From Bacteroidota bacterium (GTDB lineage Bacteria; Bacteroidota; Bacteroidia; Chitinophagales; Chitinophagaceae): a DNA stretch of 64,000 nt. The DNA is taken from assembly GCA_023437225.1 (NCBI GenBank), contig JAEZGS010000014.1, forward strand, positions 89,054 to 153,053. Reading direction: 5' to 3'. The first letter of the stretch is position 1. Each line of letters starts with the position of its first letter. Position numbers and translations under genes: made by a program. This document shows, piece by piece, positions 52,601 through 60,915 of the stretch. The notes below the pieces were generated by a model. It searched no databases and was not told the DNA's origin. It worked only from the letters and a program-made list of their open reading frames with translations.

Positions 52601-53764
52601 TTGAACATCCTACGCAAAATACTTAAAAAACTGTTTGGAAGGCCGGTTCTATGGCTCGCCAACCGATTCAGCTCCTCGCCTGACCGTAAGGCTGTATTTT
52701 CATCCCTTTCCGATCTTTTGTGGCGGATCGCTTCAAAGTCGACCGACGGGAAAACTATTCCGTTTACAAAGGCAGATAAATTCTTTATCATTTCAGATCA
52801 GCACAAAGGAAGCAACGACTTTGCGGATGATTTCAGATTGTCTAAGAAGAATTTTGTGGCAGCCCTCGATCACTATTATCAACACGGTTTCACTTTATTT
52901 AACCTGGGCGATTGTGAAGAACTTTGGGAAAGTACCGAAACAGAAGTGATCCGGGAACATAAAGACGCACTTCTTAAGGAACAGCAGTTTCTCGCTGCAG
53001 GGCGATATTACAGGACTTTCGGAAATCATGACCTTGCCTGGAAGTTTACATTTCCACGCAATCAATTCCTGAAGCCGGTCTTCGGAGACGCTCTTGATGT
53101 ATGCGAGGGCTTCCTGCTCACCGCCTCCTATAACGATCACGAATATAAGATACTATTGACCCATGGTCACCAGGGCGACCAGCGAAGCGATGGCAACAGG
53201 TTTAGCACCTGGTTTGTTGCGGCCATCTGGACACCTATTCAGAGATTTCTTCAAATAAGCCTGAACACAATCTCAGATTCATATGCTTTAGTAGATAAAC
53301 ATAACCGGATCCTCTACGACTGGAGCCGGGAACAGGCGCGGTTGATCCTCATCACAGGCCACACGCACAAACCAGTGTTCGCATCACTGGATCATATCGA
53401 TCGCCTGGAAAAAACCATTGAACGGGCTGTGGCAGCAAAGGACGATGCGTTGGTGTTGCGACTGGCAGCTGAACTGGAGAAAAGGAAGTCAGAATATGCA
53501 GGTAAAGCTGTATCAAAGGTGGATGTGTTCCCATCCTACTTTAATACCGGCTGCTGCTGCTTTTCAGACGGGGACATTACAGGAATTGAAATAGAAGATG
53601 GCGAGATCAGGCTGGTAAAATGGGAACGAAAGGCACCAGAAGATGAGCCGACAAGAATCGTACTGGAATCTGCGGCGTTGTTCTACTTATTTGAATTGCT
53701 GGATCAAACAACTTTCACAAAAGAAAGCTCCTGGCCGCTGGGCGACGATGCGAATAATAAATAA
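52601..53764 (+). CDS. Metallophosphoesterase
   Basis: 387 aa. Calcineurin-like motifs in order: IISDQHKGSNDF (Asp66, His68), LFNLGDCEELWES, RTFGNHDLAW, LLTHGHQGDQ and LITGHTHKPVF, a complete two-metal site. Start is TTG 52601; there is no ATG before the first motif, so the start is uncertain but a non-ATG start is needed. Substrate unknown; no signal peptide. Its last 61 bases overlap the convergent FkbM gene. Confidence 0.85.
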   Translation: MNILRKILKKLFGRPVLWLANRFSSSPDRKAVFSSLSDLLWRIASKSTDGKTIPFTKADKFFIISDQHKGSNDFADDFRLSKKNFVAALDHYYQHGFTLFNLGDCEELWESTETEVIREHKDALLKEQQFLAAGRYYRTFGNHDLAWKFTFPRNQFLKPVFGDALDVCEGFLLTASYNDHEYKILLTHGHQGDQRSDGNRFSTWFVAAIWTPIQRFLQISLNTISDSYALVDKHNRILYDWSREQARLILITGHTHKPVFASLDHIDRLEKTIERAVAAKDDALVLRLAAELEKRKSEYAGKAVSKVDVFPSYFNTGCCCFSDGDITGIEIEDGEIRLVKWERKAPEDEPTRIVLESAALFYLFELLDQTTFTKESSWPLGDDANNK

Positions 53765-54450
53765 TTGTTTAGCGTAAAAAGTTCAAAAAGCTGCTTAAGC
53801 TTTTCGGCTCCGTCCGGGAAGAAGCGCTGATGCTCTTCAATTAAAATTTGTGTGATATCAACTCCTGAAGACAAAATGGACTCGATCACCGAAAATTCTG
53901 ATCCTTCAATATCAATTTTCAAAACATCGATCTTATCGTGTCTCATCTCAGCAATGATATCCGCAAAAGAGCGCATAGGCACCTTGATACTGTTGGATGA
54001 ATCTAACGTTTCTATATCCACTACACTGCCCGATACATGCTTTTTATTCCTGGGAAGATTGAATGTCACCTCCCCTGTTTCGGTGTGTAATCCATACCCA
54101 TAGAATTGGAATTGCGCCGGGAGCGACTGCTGTCCAATCCATTGAATTGACCTTGGAGTAGGATCAAAGGCAAAAACCCTGCAGCCATGCCGCTCAATTA
54201 CTTCAAGATCGAAAGAGATGTCTTCGCCAATTCCAAAGGAATATACTATCGACTGTGGTCCTATTAGATCTTTCTTCACGTAGAAACCGCCATATTGTGT
54301 TCCATACCATTGAATGGAGCCATCGTTTTGCCGAATCATCGGCTTCGGTCCGAACAAAGACTTAAAACCTCTATACACTTTTCTAAGCATAAAATGTAGT
54401 TGCAGCTTCAATATAGCCTTTAACTTCAAAACCGGCTTAGATTTTTGCAC
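53704..54450 (-). CDS. FkbM-family methyltransferase
   Basis: 248 aa from GTG 54450 (alternative ATG 54390 removes a basic 20-residue leader). SAM-binding fold VYSFGIGEDISFDLEVIERHGCRVFAFDPTP, and the FkbM signature DVLKIDIEGSEFSVIE. Such enzymes O-methylate sugars or small molecules. 21 bases after rtcB and probably cotranscribed; also only 2 kb from the polysaccharide operon, so it may act on the polymer. 3' end overlaps the metallophosphoesterase gene by 61 bases. Confidence 0.85.
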   Translation of the reverse strand: MQKSKPVLKLKAILKLQLHFMLRKVYRGFKSLFGPKPMIRQNDGSIQWYGTQYGGFYVKKDLIGPQSIVYSFGIGEDISFDLEVIERHGCRVFAFDPTPRSIQWIGQQSLPAQFQFYGYGLHTETGEVTFNLPRNKKHVSGSVVDIETLDSSNSIKVPMRSFADIIAEMRHDKIDVLKIDIEGSEFSVIESILSSGVDITQILIEEHQRFFPDGAEKLKQLFELFTLNNYLLFASSPSGQELSFVKVV

Positions 54451-54471
54451 AATAAGGCTTGCAATTCCACC

Positions 54472-55872
54472 TCAACCATCCATCCGAACGATTCGCGGGT
54501 AAAATTTCCCAAGCACCTCGACCAGTTGCTGTTGCGACTTCATGACCTCTTCAATATCCTTGTAAGCATTCGGTGCTTCATCCAATCCTCCACCGATAAG
54601 CTTTACATTATGATCCTTCAAAACGCGTTTAAGGGTTTCATGTGTAATGCTCTTCATTGCGGCTGTGCGGCTCATTCTCCGTCCGGCTCCATGTGAGGCA
54701 GAGGAAAGCGCAGTGGTTTCGCCCCTTCCTTTAACTATAAATCCAGGTGCGGTCATTGATCCCGGTATAATGCCCAACACGTTCAAACCGGCTGGTGTCG
54801 CGCCTTTTCGATGGACGATAACCTCCCGGCCTTCATACATTTCTTTCCATGCAAAATTGTGGTGATTCTCTACCATCGTTAAAGGCTCCCTACCCAACTG
54901 TTCTGCAATCTTTTCGTGTATTATATGATGGCACGCAGATGCATAATCGCCCGCAAGATTCATGGCGATCCAGTATTCCATTCCTTCTTCTTCATCTAAT
55001 CCAAGCCATGCAAGGTTGGAAGCCTCTTTGGGCAACTTCCGCTTTTCTTTAGCACGCTTCGTATAATGATTGGCGATGTTCGCCCCAAGACCACGCGAAC
55101 CGGAATGAGACAAAAGTCCCAGATATTTTCCAGGCGCAAGTGGCAATGTGGGATCATTACCCAAAATCTCCACCTCACCGAATTCAACGAAATGATTGCC
55201 CGATCCGGAACTGCCCAATTGCCTGGCTGCAGTATCCTTCAAATTGCGCAAGAGGCCGATCTCATGGAATGCTTTATCATAAAGCACCGGGTGTTCACTC
55301 GACTTCTTAAATTCCTTGCCTGCGCCAAAGAGTGTATTGGCAGTGAGTTCCCGGGAAAAGAACTTTTCCCTGCTGTCGATTTCTTCCGGGTTGATGTCAA
55401 AAATGGAAAGGCACATTCGACAACCTATATCAACGCCAACACCATACGGGATCACTGAATTTTCAGTTGCAAGTACACCACCTATCGGCAATCCATAACC
55501 CTGGTGTGCATCGGGCATCAATGCACCCGCCACCGAAACAGGTAAGATCGCAGCCTGCTTCATTTGATCCAGTGCGCCCTGTTCAATGTGAACAGCACCA
55601 AAGACGTTGACAGGTACCGCATCACCCCGAAGAGGTATTTCATCTTCCCGACCGGTTGGTTTTGGAATCAATGCATCAGCTACTTTACCAAATGCTTCGT
55701 CATTGATAAAATGAACAGGATCCTCCAGGACCTTTTGCAACATCTCAGTAACATCCTCTTTACTGTGATGCTTGTAATGCCGCTGAACCGCGTCGATAGA
55801 AAGTCCCACTGCCGGGCCCTCGGGAAAACCAAGCTTTCGCAGATCTTTACCGGATATCTTTGCACTTGCCAT
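54472..55872 (-). CDS. rtcB: RtcB-family RNA ligase
   Basis: Joins RNA ends bearing 2',3'-cyclic phosphate or 3'-phosphate to 5'-OH, using GTP and Mn. 466 aa. Metal-binding Cys in GVGVDIGCRM (Cys151; most relatives have GCGM), then SGSGNHFVEFG, LSHSGSRGLG, VENHHNFAW, VHRKGATPA, and the guanylylated His in SASHGAGRRMSRT. Complete active site. It lies in a minus-strand run with the radical SAM gene (39-base gap). No archease or rtcA/rtcR nearby. Confidence 0.93.
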   Translation of the reverse strand: MASAKISGKDLRKLGFPEGPAVGLSIDAVQRHYKHHSKEDVTEMLQKVLEDPVHFINDEAFGKVADALIPKPTGREDEIPLRGDAVPVNVFGAVHIEQGALDQMKQAAILPVSVAGALMPDAHQGYGLPIGGVLATENSVIPYGVGVDIGCRMCLSIFDINPEEIDSREKFFSRELTANTLFGAGKEFKKSSEHPVLYDKAFHEIGLLRNLKDTAARQLGSSGSGNHFVEFGEVEILGNDPTLPLAPGKYLGLLSHSGSRGLGANIANHYTKRAKEKRKLPKEASNLAWLGLDEEEGMEYWIAMNLAGDYASACHHIIHEKIAEQLGREPLTMVENHHNFAWKEMYEGREVIVHRKGATPAGLNVLGIIPGSMTAPGFIVKGRGETTALSSASHGAGRRMSRTAAMKSITHETLKRVLKDHNVKLIGGGLDEAPNAYKDIEEVMKSQQQLVEVLGKFYPRIVRMDG

Positions 55873-55911
55873 ATCTAGAAAGATACAAATGATGGACCGC
55901 CCAATTGATTT

Positions 55912-56961
55912 CTAGAACATGGCCAGCTGTTGCCCGGGTCTTTGAAACTGACTGCAATCGAGCTCCCAGCGCTCATCGATCAAATCGTACTTCTGCGTAT
56001 ATTTTTTAAACTGCTGCGCGATGATGTCTGAGATCGGTCCTTCTCCCCGCATCCTTCGTCCCCATTCACTGTCGTTCACTTTTCCGCCATGCGATTGCTC
56101 GATCATATGCCATACCTTATCCGCCCGATCGGGAAAATTTTTATAGATCCAGTCATGAAACAACAACTTTATCGCGCCATTCAACCGGATAAAGGTATAG
56201 GCCGAAAACCTTGCACCCGCTTCATGTCCCGCTTTCATGATGCGCTGCATCTCATGGTCGTTAAGCCCTGGTATCATCGGACCTAACATCACCCCTGTTC
56301 TCACTCCTACATCACTGAGTTCCTTCATTGCCCGGATTCTTTGCATGCCAGTCGCGGTACGCGGCTCCATAGCCCTGCGCAATTCTTCATTGAACGTGGT
56401 CACGGAAAAAAGCACAGACACCATGTTCTTAGCAGCCATCTCCCGCAATAGATCCTTGTCCCTTAATATGCCCGCATTTTTTGTAATGATGCCCACTGGT
56501 TGGTTGAATTCATTACATATTTCCAATAGTCTCCGGGTGATACCAAATTTGCGCTCCGCAGGCTGATAACAATCCGTATTGCCACTCAATCCAATCGGCA
56601 TACATTCCCATTTGGGATGCATCAAAAACTTTTTCAATAATTCTGGCGCATTTTTCTTTACTATTATCTTTCGCTCAAAGTCAATACCCGCGCTGTATCC
56701 CCAATATTCAAAACTGTTCCTTGCATAACAATAAATACATCCATGTTCGCAACCCTGGTAGGGATTCATGCTGTAAAACATCCCTACATCGGGACTCTCC
56801 ACTTTATTGACAAGCGTCTTTGCATGATCCTCCAGGTACTGGGTCGAAGTGTCTGCTTCGGTCCAGTCATCAATAGCCTCCACATGCTGCTTCACTGTTT
56901 CATGTTTCAGAAACTTATTGCGCGTATTGAATTGCGCGCCTCTCCCCTTTATGTAGTCCAT
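55912..56961 (-). CDS. PA0069/Rv2578c-type radical SAM protein (COG1533)
   Basis: 349 aa. The [4Fe-4S] motif CEHGCIYCYA (Cys71, Cys75, Cys78) follows SMNPYQG; then GITRRLLEICNEFNQPVGIITKN, SVTTFNEELRRAMEPRTAT and GPMIPGLNDHE. COG1533 also holds spore photoproduct lyase, a DNA repair enzyme, but the reaction of this branch is not established. N-terminal GRGAQFNTRNKF is the family opening. 24 bases after the 2H-like gene. Confidence 0.88.
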   Translation of the reverse strand: MDYIKGRGAQFNTRNKFLKHETVKQHVEAIDDWTEADTSTQYLEDHAKTLVNKVESPDVGMFYSMNPYQGCEHGCIYCYARNSFEYWGYSAGIDFERKIIVKKNAPELLKKFLMHPKWECMPIGLSGNTDCYQPAERKFGITRRLLEICNEFNQPVGIITKNAGILRDKDLLREMAAKNMVSVLFSVTTFNEELRRAMEPRTATGMQRIRAMKELSDVGVRTGVMLGPMIPGLNDHEMQRIMKAGHEAGARFSAYTFIRLNGAIKLLFHDWIYKNFPDRADKVWHMIEQSHGGKVNDSEWGRRMRGEGPISDIIAQQFKKYTQKYDLIDERWELDCSQFQRPGQQLAMF

Positions 56962-56985
56962 TTTTCTTTTTGTGGTGAAAGCAGT

Positions 56986-57591
56986 TTAAAATAACACTCC
57001 CTGCCTGGTAAGCACAGGCAGGTTCAGGCATGGAAAGTGCTCCACTACCGCAAACTTTCCGCTTTGCAGAGTCTTTCTCAACAGCAGTAAACCATCAACC
57101 ATCGTTCTAGCATTGAACGACCTGTGCTGGTAGTCATTCCATCCCTGCTCAAATTGCCATGGTAACAGTCGGTTTGCAACAACGATGTTGAAGTCCTGTA
57201 AAAACTGGGGCTCACCTGCCGATGATCTTAACACCCGCCCGCCCTGCCTAAGCTGCCGCACCAGGTCTTCAAGGGGCGACCTGCTTGCAGTCTTTAAATA
57301 GATCGAATGACTCGGCAACGACGCGTAATCCTTGAGTTCAATGCGGAACGGTTGAATACCCATGGCAATCCCTTTTAAGGCGTTGCGCACTTTTTCTTCC
57401 ATCATTTCGATCTGACTGAATCGGATCAAAGGAAAGTGAACCGGTGCGCTCGAAGGCTTCTCTAATTGATACCTTCGGGCAAAATCTTCACGTACGCGCA
57501 TGATTCTGTGTCGCAAATCCTCATTGGGCATTATGACCAGCTGATATTCATTCAACCGGTATCCGGGCATAGTTTGAACGATCTGCTTCAT
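56986..57591 (-). CDS. 2'-5' RNA ligase (2H phosphoesterase)-like protein with degenerate motifs
   Basis: 201 aa. Secondary-structure order and motifs recall LigT-type 2H phosphoesterases: YQLVIMPNEDLRHRIMRVRED, PVHFPLIRF (His52 present, but Pro instead of the partner Ser/Thr at HxT), FRIELKDY, SIYLKT, FNIVVANRL (Asn135 and Val where the second HxT should be), and MVDGLLLLRK. The second catalytic pair is lost, so it may bind rather than cut. First gene of the radical SAM-rtcB run, divergent from the UmuD-like gene. Confidence 0.6.
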   Translation of the reverse strand: MKQIVQTMPGYRLNEYQLVIMPNEDLRHRIMRVREDFARRYQLEKPSSAPVHFPLIRFSQIEMMEEKVRNALKGIAMGIQPFRIELKDYASLPSHSIYLKTASRSPLEDLVRQLRQGGRVLRSSAGEPQFLQDFNIVVANRLLPWQFEQGWNDYQHRSFNARTMVDGLLLLRKTLQSGKFAVVEHFPCLNLPVLTRQGVLF

Positions 57592-57620
57592 AGTTGATGG
57601 TTGTGGTTATGCAAATTTCT

Positions 57621-57649
57621 TTAGTATGAAATTACTAATAATTTTAGTA
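57621..57649. promoter_or_regulatory. Operator-like palindromes TTAGTA / TACTAA / TTAGTA
   Basis: TTAGTA (57621) - 6 bases - TACTAA (57633) - 5 bases - TTAGTA (57644), giving two overlapping dyads in the divergent region. The last copy overlaps the -7 element at 57648; the first lies next to a GAAATTTG element for the opposite gene (57619-57612). Confidence 0.6.
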
Positions 57650-57655
57650 TTTTTG
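57648..57655 (+). promoter_or_regulatory. Candidate promoter of the UmuD-like gene
   Basis: TATTTTTG, exact TAnnTTTG, 16-23 bases before GTG 57668/57671. It lies downstream of ATG 57626, which argues against that ATG as the start. Confidence 0.5.
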
Positions 57656-57670
57656 ACAAAAGATATCGTG

Positions 57671-57961
57671 GTGGCTGAAAATATTTTTTATGTTGAGATG
57701 GAGGTAAGCTCTAATGCAATGGAGGAAGCAGGCATCCGTTATGGTGACCGCATAAGAGTTCAACGTAACTCCGATTGTAAAGATGGTCAGGTAGTAATCG
57801 CCTGCCTGAACGGGCAAATGCTTTTGCGCATGTTTAAGAAAACCGGGTACAGCATTCAACTGGTTCCTGCTACCCGTAACTTATCGCCCATTGAGGTTGA
57901 TACAAGGGCCTGCGATTTTGAAGTATGGGGGGTGGTAACACATGTTATACGAAAATTGTAA
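57671..57961 (+). CDS. LexA/UmuD-fold (S24) protein lacking the catalytic Ser and Lys
   Basis: About 96 aa from GTG 57671 (GTG 57668 is equal; ATG 57626 lies upstream of the promoter element). Aligns over its length with the UmuD peptidase domain: SSNAMEEAGIRYGDRIRV against SGDSM...GI..GD, DGQVVIACLNGQMLLRMF against GDIVIA..DGE.TVK, LVPATRNLSPIEV, FEVWGVVTHVIRKL. The catalytic Ser is Ala16 and the Lys is Arg53, so self-cleavage should be impossible. No umuC or DNA-binding domain is attached. Divergent from the 2H/radical SAM/rtcB run. Confidence 0.75.
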   Translation: MAENIFYVEMEVSSNAMEEAGIRYGDRIRVQRNSDCKDGQVVIACLNGQMLLRMFKKTGYSIQLVPATRNLSPIEVDTRACDFEVWGVVTHVIRKL

Positions 57962-57970
57962 CGACAGTAC

Positions 57971-58501
57971 CTAAAAATCGAACAGCTTATCTATCCCTTT
58001 CGCTATAACTTTTTTTCGTTTCGATTCTTTCTCAGGGATCACACCCTCGACAGCGCCAGTCCATACCATTTGTTTCTTTTCCGCGTCAATCAGGTCGATG
58101 GTCGCTGTTCCTACGCGATAACGTCCTACCTCGATTTGTTCAGTCTTCCAGGAATATCTTCGCTGGCCGATGTACTTGGGCGCATCCTGCGCAAAGTTTG
58201 TTTCCCGCGTTTGCACCTCTTCGTCAATCACAATGCCGATGTTAACAAGAAGATCAGGGTCTGAGGTGGATATTGTCATACCCCGCTCCTGCAGCTCACT
58301 TGCTACTGCATCTTTCAAAGCGTCAAAGCGATCGTTATAACGGCCCTGCATGGTATCGCCTTCAGCGCTCGTATTGTAAAAATCAAAAGATTTATAAGTT
58401 GACAGATCAGCACCAGGCGCCTTCTCCCTGTTCAAAACCCGAGGTGTATTGCAAGCCCAGACCAGCAGGATCAACGGGCAAATCCAAATATTTCTATTCA
58501 T
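57971..58501 (-). CDS. DUF4136 lipoprotein
   Basis: 176 aa. Lipobox LLVWACNTP. DUF4136 pattern: ADLSTYKSFDFYNT, FDALKDAVASELQERGM, DPDLLVNIGI, then YSWKTEQIEVGRYRVGTATIDLIDAEKKQMVWTG and a Lys-rich end. Outer-membrane lipoproteins of this group are widespread; function unknown. A 15-bp hairpin lies directly before its start codon. Confidence 0.8.
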   Translation of the reverse strand: MNRNIWICPLILLVWACNTPRVLNREKAPGADLSTYKSFDFYNTSAEGDTMQGRYNDRFDALKDAVASELQERGMTISTSDPDLLVNIGIVIDEEVQTRETNFAQDAPKYIGQRRYSWKTEQIEVGRYRVGTATIDLIDAEKKQMVWTGAVEGVIPEKESKRKKVIAKGIDKLFDF

Positions 58502-58540
58502 GAAGAGTTGTTTATGCTTCTGTTACATAAACAATTCTTC
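58502..58540 (-). other. Hairpin abutting the DUF4136 start codon
   Basis: GAAGAGTTGTTTATG (58502-58516) and CATAAACAATTCTTC (58526-58540) pair at 14 of 15 positions around a 9-base loop. It covers the last codons of the nucleotidyltransferase gene and ends one base before the DUF4136 ATG. No U tract. Confidence 0.6.
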
Positions 58541-59227
58541 TGCCAGCGTCACAGAACCGGGCTTTCCAACATCGATAAATTTCGATCCGGTGTGGTCATA
58601 ACCATTTATCAGGTTTCCGTTCGCCAGGTCAAGATATACATCAACCATCGAAAACTTTCCCTGCCTGGTTATTAAGTCGAAAATTTTGGGTTGCACGACG
58701 TGTACTCCACTAAATGCTTTTTCCACAAAAGGGCCATACGGACGAACGATCTTTTCATCGCCCGATTGTTTGTTTCTCCATCCGCACAATCTCATTTGTT
58801 CATCAAACAGAAAGTATCTTGACGTTACCCTATCGCTGACTGCAATGGTCGCCAGCGCCTGACCTCTTTCATGTTCAAGGATCATCGCGTTCAGGTCGAG
58901 ATCCGTAAGCACATCAACATTAACTATCACCAACGGACCCGAATCCAGTAAGCGACTGGCATGCATGAGTCCACCGCCAGTTTCCAGGACTGATTCGCTT
59001 TCATCACTGATCGTCACAAATGATCCCCAACCATTGTTTTCATTCACCGCATCAATGATCTGCTGCGCGAAATGATGGACATTCACTACGACCTCAGTGA
59101 TGCCGGCTCTTTGCAAATACTCGATATTCCTTTGTAAAAGACTTTTACCATTCACCACGGCAAGTGCCTTCGGATGATGATCGGTCCACGGCTTGAACCG
59201 CGTCCCCAATCCCGCGGCAAAGATCAT
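58523..59227 (-). CDS. Sugar-phosphate nucleotidyltransferase (MurU-like)
   Basis: 234 aa from ATG 59227; an upstream frame to 59395 only translates repeat and nadB sequence. GT-A-like nucleotidyltransferase: MIFAAGLGTRFKPWTDHHPKALA with the G-rich loop and Lys, VVVNVHHF, LETGGGLMHAS, IVNVDVLTDLDL. Closest in style to MurU, which makes UDP-MurNAc from MurNAc-1-phosphate in wall recycling; the partner kinase (AmgK) is not beside it, so the substrate is uncertain. Confidence 0.8.
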   Translation of the reverse strand: MIFAAGLGTRFKPWTDHHPKALAVVNGKSLLQRNIEYLQRAGITEVVVNVHHFAQQIIDAVNENNGWGSFVTISDESESVLETGGGLMHASRLLDSGPLVIVNVDVLTDLDLNAMILEHERGQALATIAVSDRVTSRYFLFDEQMRLCGWRNKQSGDEKIVRPYGPFVEKAFSGVHVVQPKIFDLITRQGKFSMVDVYLDLANGNLINGYDHTGSKFIDVGKPGSVTLAEELFM

Positions 59228-59267
59228 TGCTTTATATCTGGATGGTTGCACAGTGATAATACTCTTT

Positions 59268-59306
59268 TTATCTGTTTCTCTGTTTATCTGTTCCTCTGTT
59301 TCTCCT
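59268..59306. repeat. Octad repeat (TATCTGTT/TCTCTGTT) after nadB
   Basis: Five 8-bp units directly after the nadB stop and before the MurU-like start, the same family as 15774, 63140 and 63961. Confidence 0.85.
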
Positions 59307-60905
59307 TTACAGCACAATGTTCTGTACTCGATCGCTTTTCGCAGGATAATCCGTGTTGAAATGTAAACCGCGACTTTCCTTCCGGAACGCTGCACATTTC
59401 ACAATGAGATAGCCAACTGTTATCATATTTCTTAACTCGCACAATTGCGGCGATATCACAGTTTCCTGGTATAACGCTTCAGTTTCTTCCCACAACAGAT
59501 CCAGCCTTTTTAATGCACGGTCAAGGCGCACATTATTTCTTACTATCCCTACATAATCGCTCATCAGCAATTGCAGTTCTTTAAGACTTTGGGTGATAAG
59601 GATCATTTCTGATGGAGCGGTTGTCCCTGCTGCATTCCAGGCGGGTATACTTTCCTGCCACTTCAAACTCTCGACATGCAATGCTGAATCCATGGCACAT
59701 CGATGTGCAAATACCATCGCCTCCAGCAATGAATTACTGGCCAATCGGTTCGCTCCATGTAATCCGGTGCTTGCGCATTCACCGCAGGCATACAAATATT
59801 TGATCGATGTTCGTCCCCATTCATCTGCCTTGATACCGCCACAACTGTAATGCGCAGCAGGAGCAACAGGTATCAAATGCTGTGTAACATCAATACCGAT
59901 CGACACACACTTTTCATATATGTTCGGAAAGTGTTCGATGAATTTTTCACGTGGTATGTGGCGCACATCCAGGTAGACATGATCGGTACCGGTTCGTTTC
60001 ATCTCGCTGTCAATAGCACGTGCAACAATATCACGAGGCGCAAGATCCAGTCGCTCGTCATACCGGGTCATAAACGCTTCGCCTTCCTGGTTTCTTAATA
60101 TGCCACCATCGCCCCGAACCGCTTCAGTAATAAGAAATGCCTGGCCACCAACATTTGGTTCGTACAATGCAGTTGGATGAAATTGTATGAACTCCATGTT
60201 TTCAATACGTCCCTTCGCCCGGTATACCATCGCTACTCCATCACCACTTGCAATGGAAGGATTTGTTGTTGTTCGATACACCTGGCCATTTCCGCCAGTA
60301 GCCAGCAATGTAATCTTTGAAAGTACCGTAATGATCTCATTGGTTTCGCGATTCAATACATACACACCGTAACACTGGATGTTTGGAGTTGACTTCGTTA
60401 TCAGATCTCCTAAATGGTGTTGCGTGATAAGATCAACAACAAACCAATGTTTGATCATCTCTATGTTAGGATACTCGGTGATCTCATCCAGCAGTGCACG
60501 CTCCATTTCCTTTCCCGTAACATCTTTATGATGAAGGATTCGAAACTCACTATGTCCTCCTTCACGTCCTAACTTATACTCCCCTTCAGTACTGCGGTCA
60601 AAATTTGCTCCCCACTTAATGAGTTCGCGGATGCGATCTACTCCTTCTTTCACCACGATCTCAACCACACGTTCATTACATAAGCCATCACCCGCTATCA
60701 AAGTGTCTTCAATGTGTTTATCGAAACTATCATTGATAGGATCCATTACACCAGCAATACCACCTTGTGCATATTTAGTATTCGTTTCATCAGCATGTGC
60801 CTTTGTAACTATCAAAACTTTTTTGTCGGGGAACTGCTTGGCTACTTTTAGTGCATATGTAAGTCCTGCAATGCCCGAACCAACGATCAGAAAATCTGTC
60901 TTCAT
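59307..60905 (-). CDS. nadB: L-aspartate oxidase
   Basis: FAD enzyme making iminoaspartate, first step of NAD synthesis. 532 aa. FAD loop FLIVGSGIAGLTYAL, KAHADETNTKYAQGGIAGV, QFHPTALYEPN, TEAVRGDGGILRN, RDIVARAIDSEM, and PVAPAAHYSCGGIKAD with GLHGANRLASNSLLEAMVF. All family motifs present. Same strand as galK upstream, separated by repeats. Confidence 0.95.
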   Translation of the reverse strand: MKTDFLIVGSGIAGLTYALKVAKQFPDKKVLIVTKAHADETNTKYAQGGIAGVMDPINDSFDKHIEDTLIAGDGLCNERVVEIVVKEGVDRIRELIKWGANFDRSTEGEYKLGREGGHSEFRILHHKDVTGKEMERALLDEITEYPNIEMIKHWFVVDLITQHHLGDLITKSTPNIQCYGVYVLNRETNEIITVLSKITLLATGGNGQVYRTTTNPSIASGDGVAMVYRAKGRIENMEFIQFHPTALYEPNVGGQAFLITEAVRGDGGILRNQEGEAFMTRYDERLDLAPRDIVARAIDSEMKRTGTDHVYLDVRHIPREKFIEHFPNIYEKCVSIGIDVTQHLIPVAPAAHYSCGGIKADEWGRTSIKYLYACGECASTGLHGANRLASNSLLEAMVFAHRCAMDSALHVESLKWQESIPAWNAAGTTAPSEMILITQSLKELQLLMSDYVGIVRNNVRLDRALKRLDLLWEETEALYQETVISPQLCELRNMITVGYLIVKCAAFRKESRGLHFNTDYPAKSDRVQNIVL

Positions 60906-60915
60906 CTTTTACAGA

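Noticed and set aside
59228..59395. N-terminal extension of the MurU-like protein
   Set aside because: It consists of translated octad repeat and the reverse end of nadB; the family start is at MIFAAG (59227).
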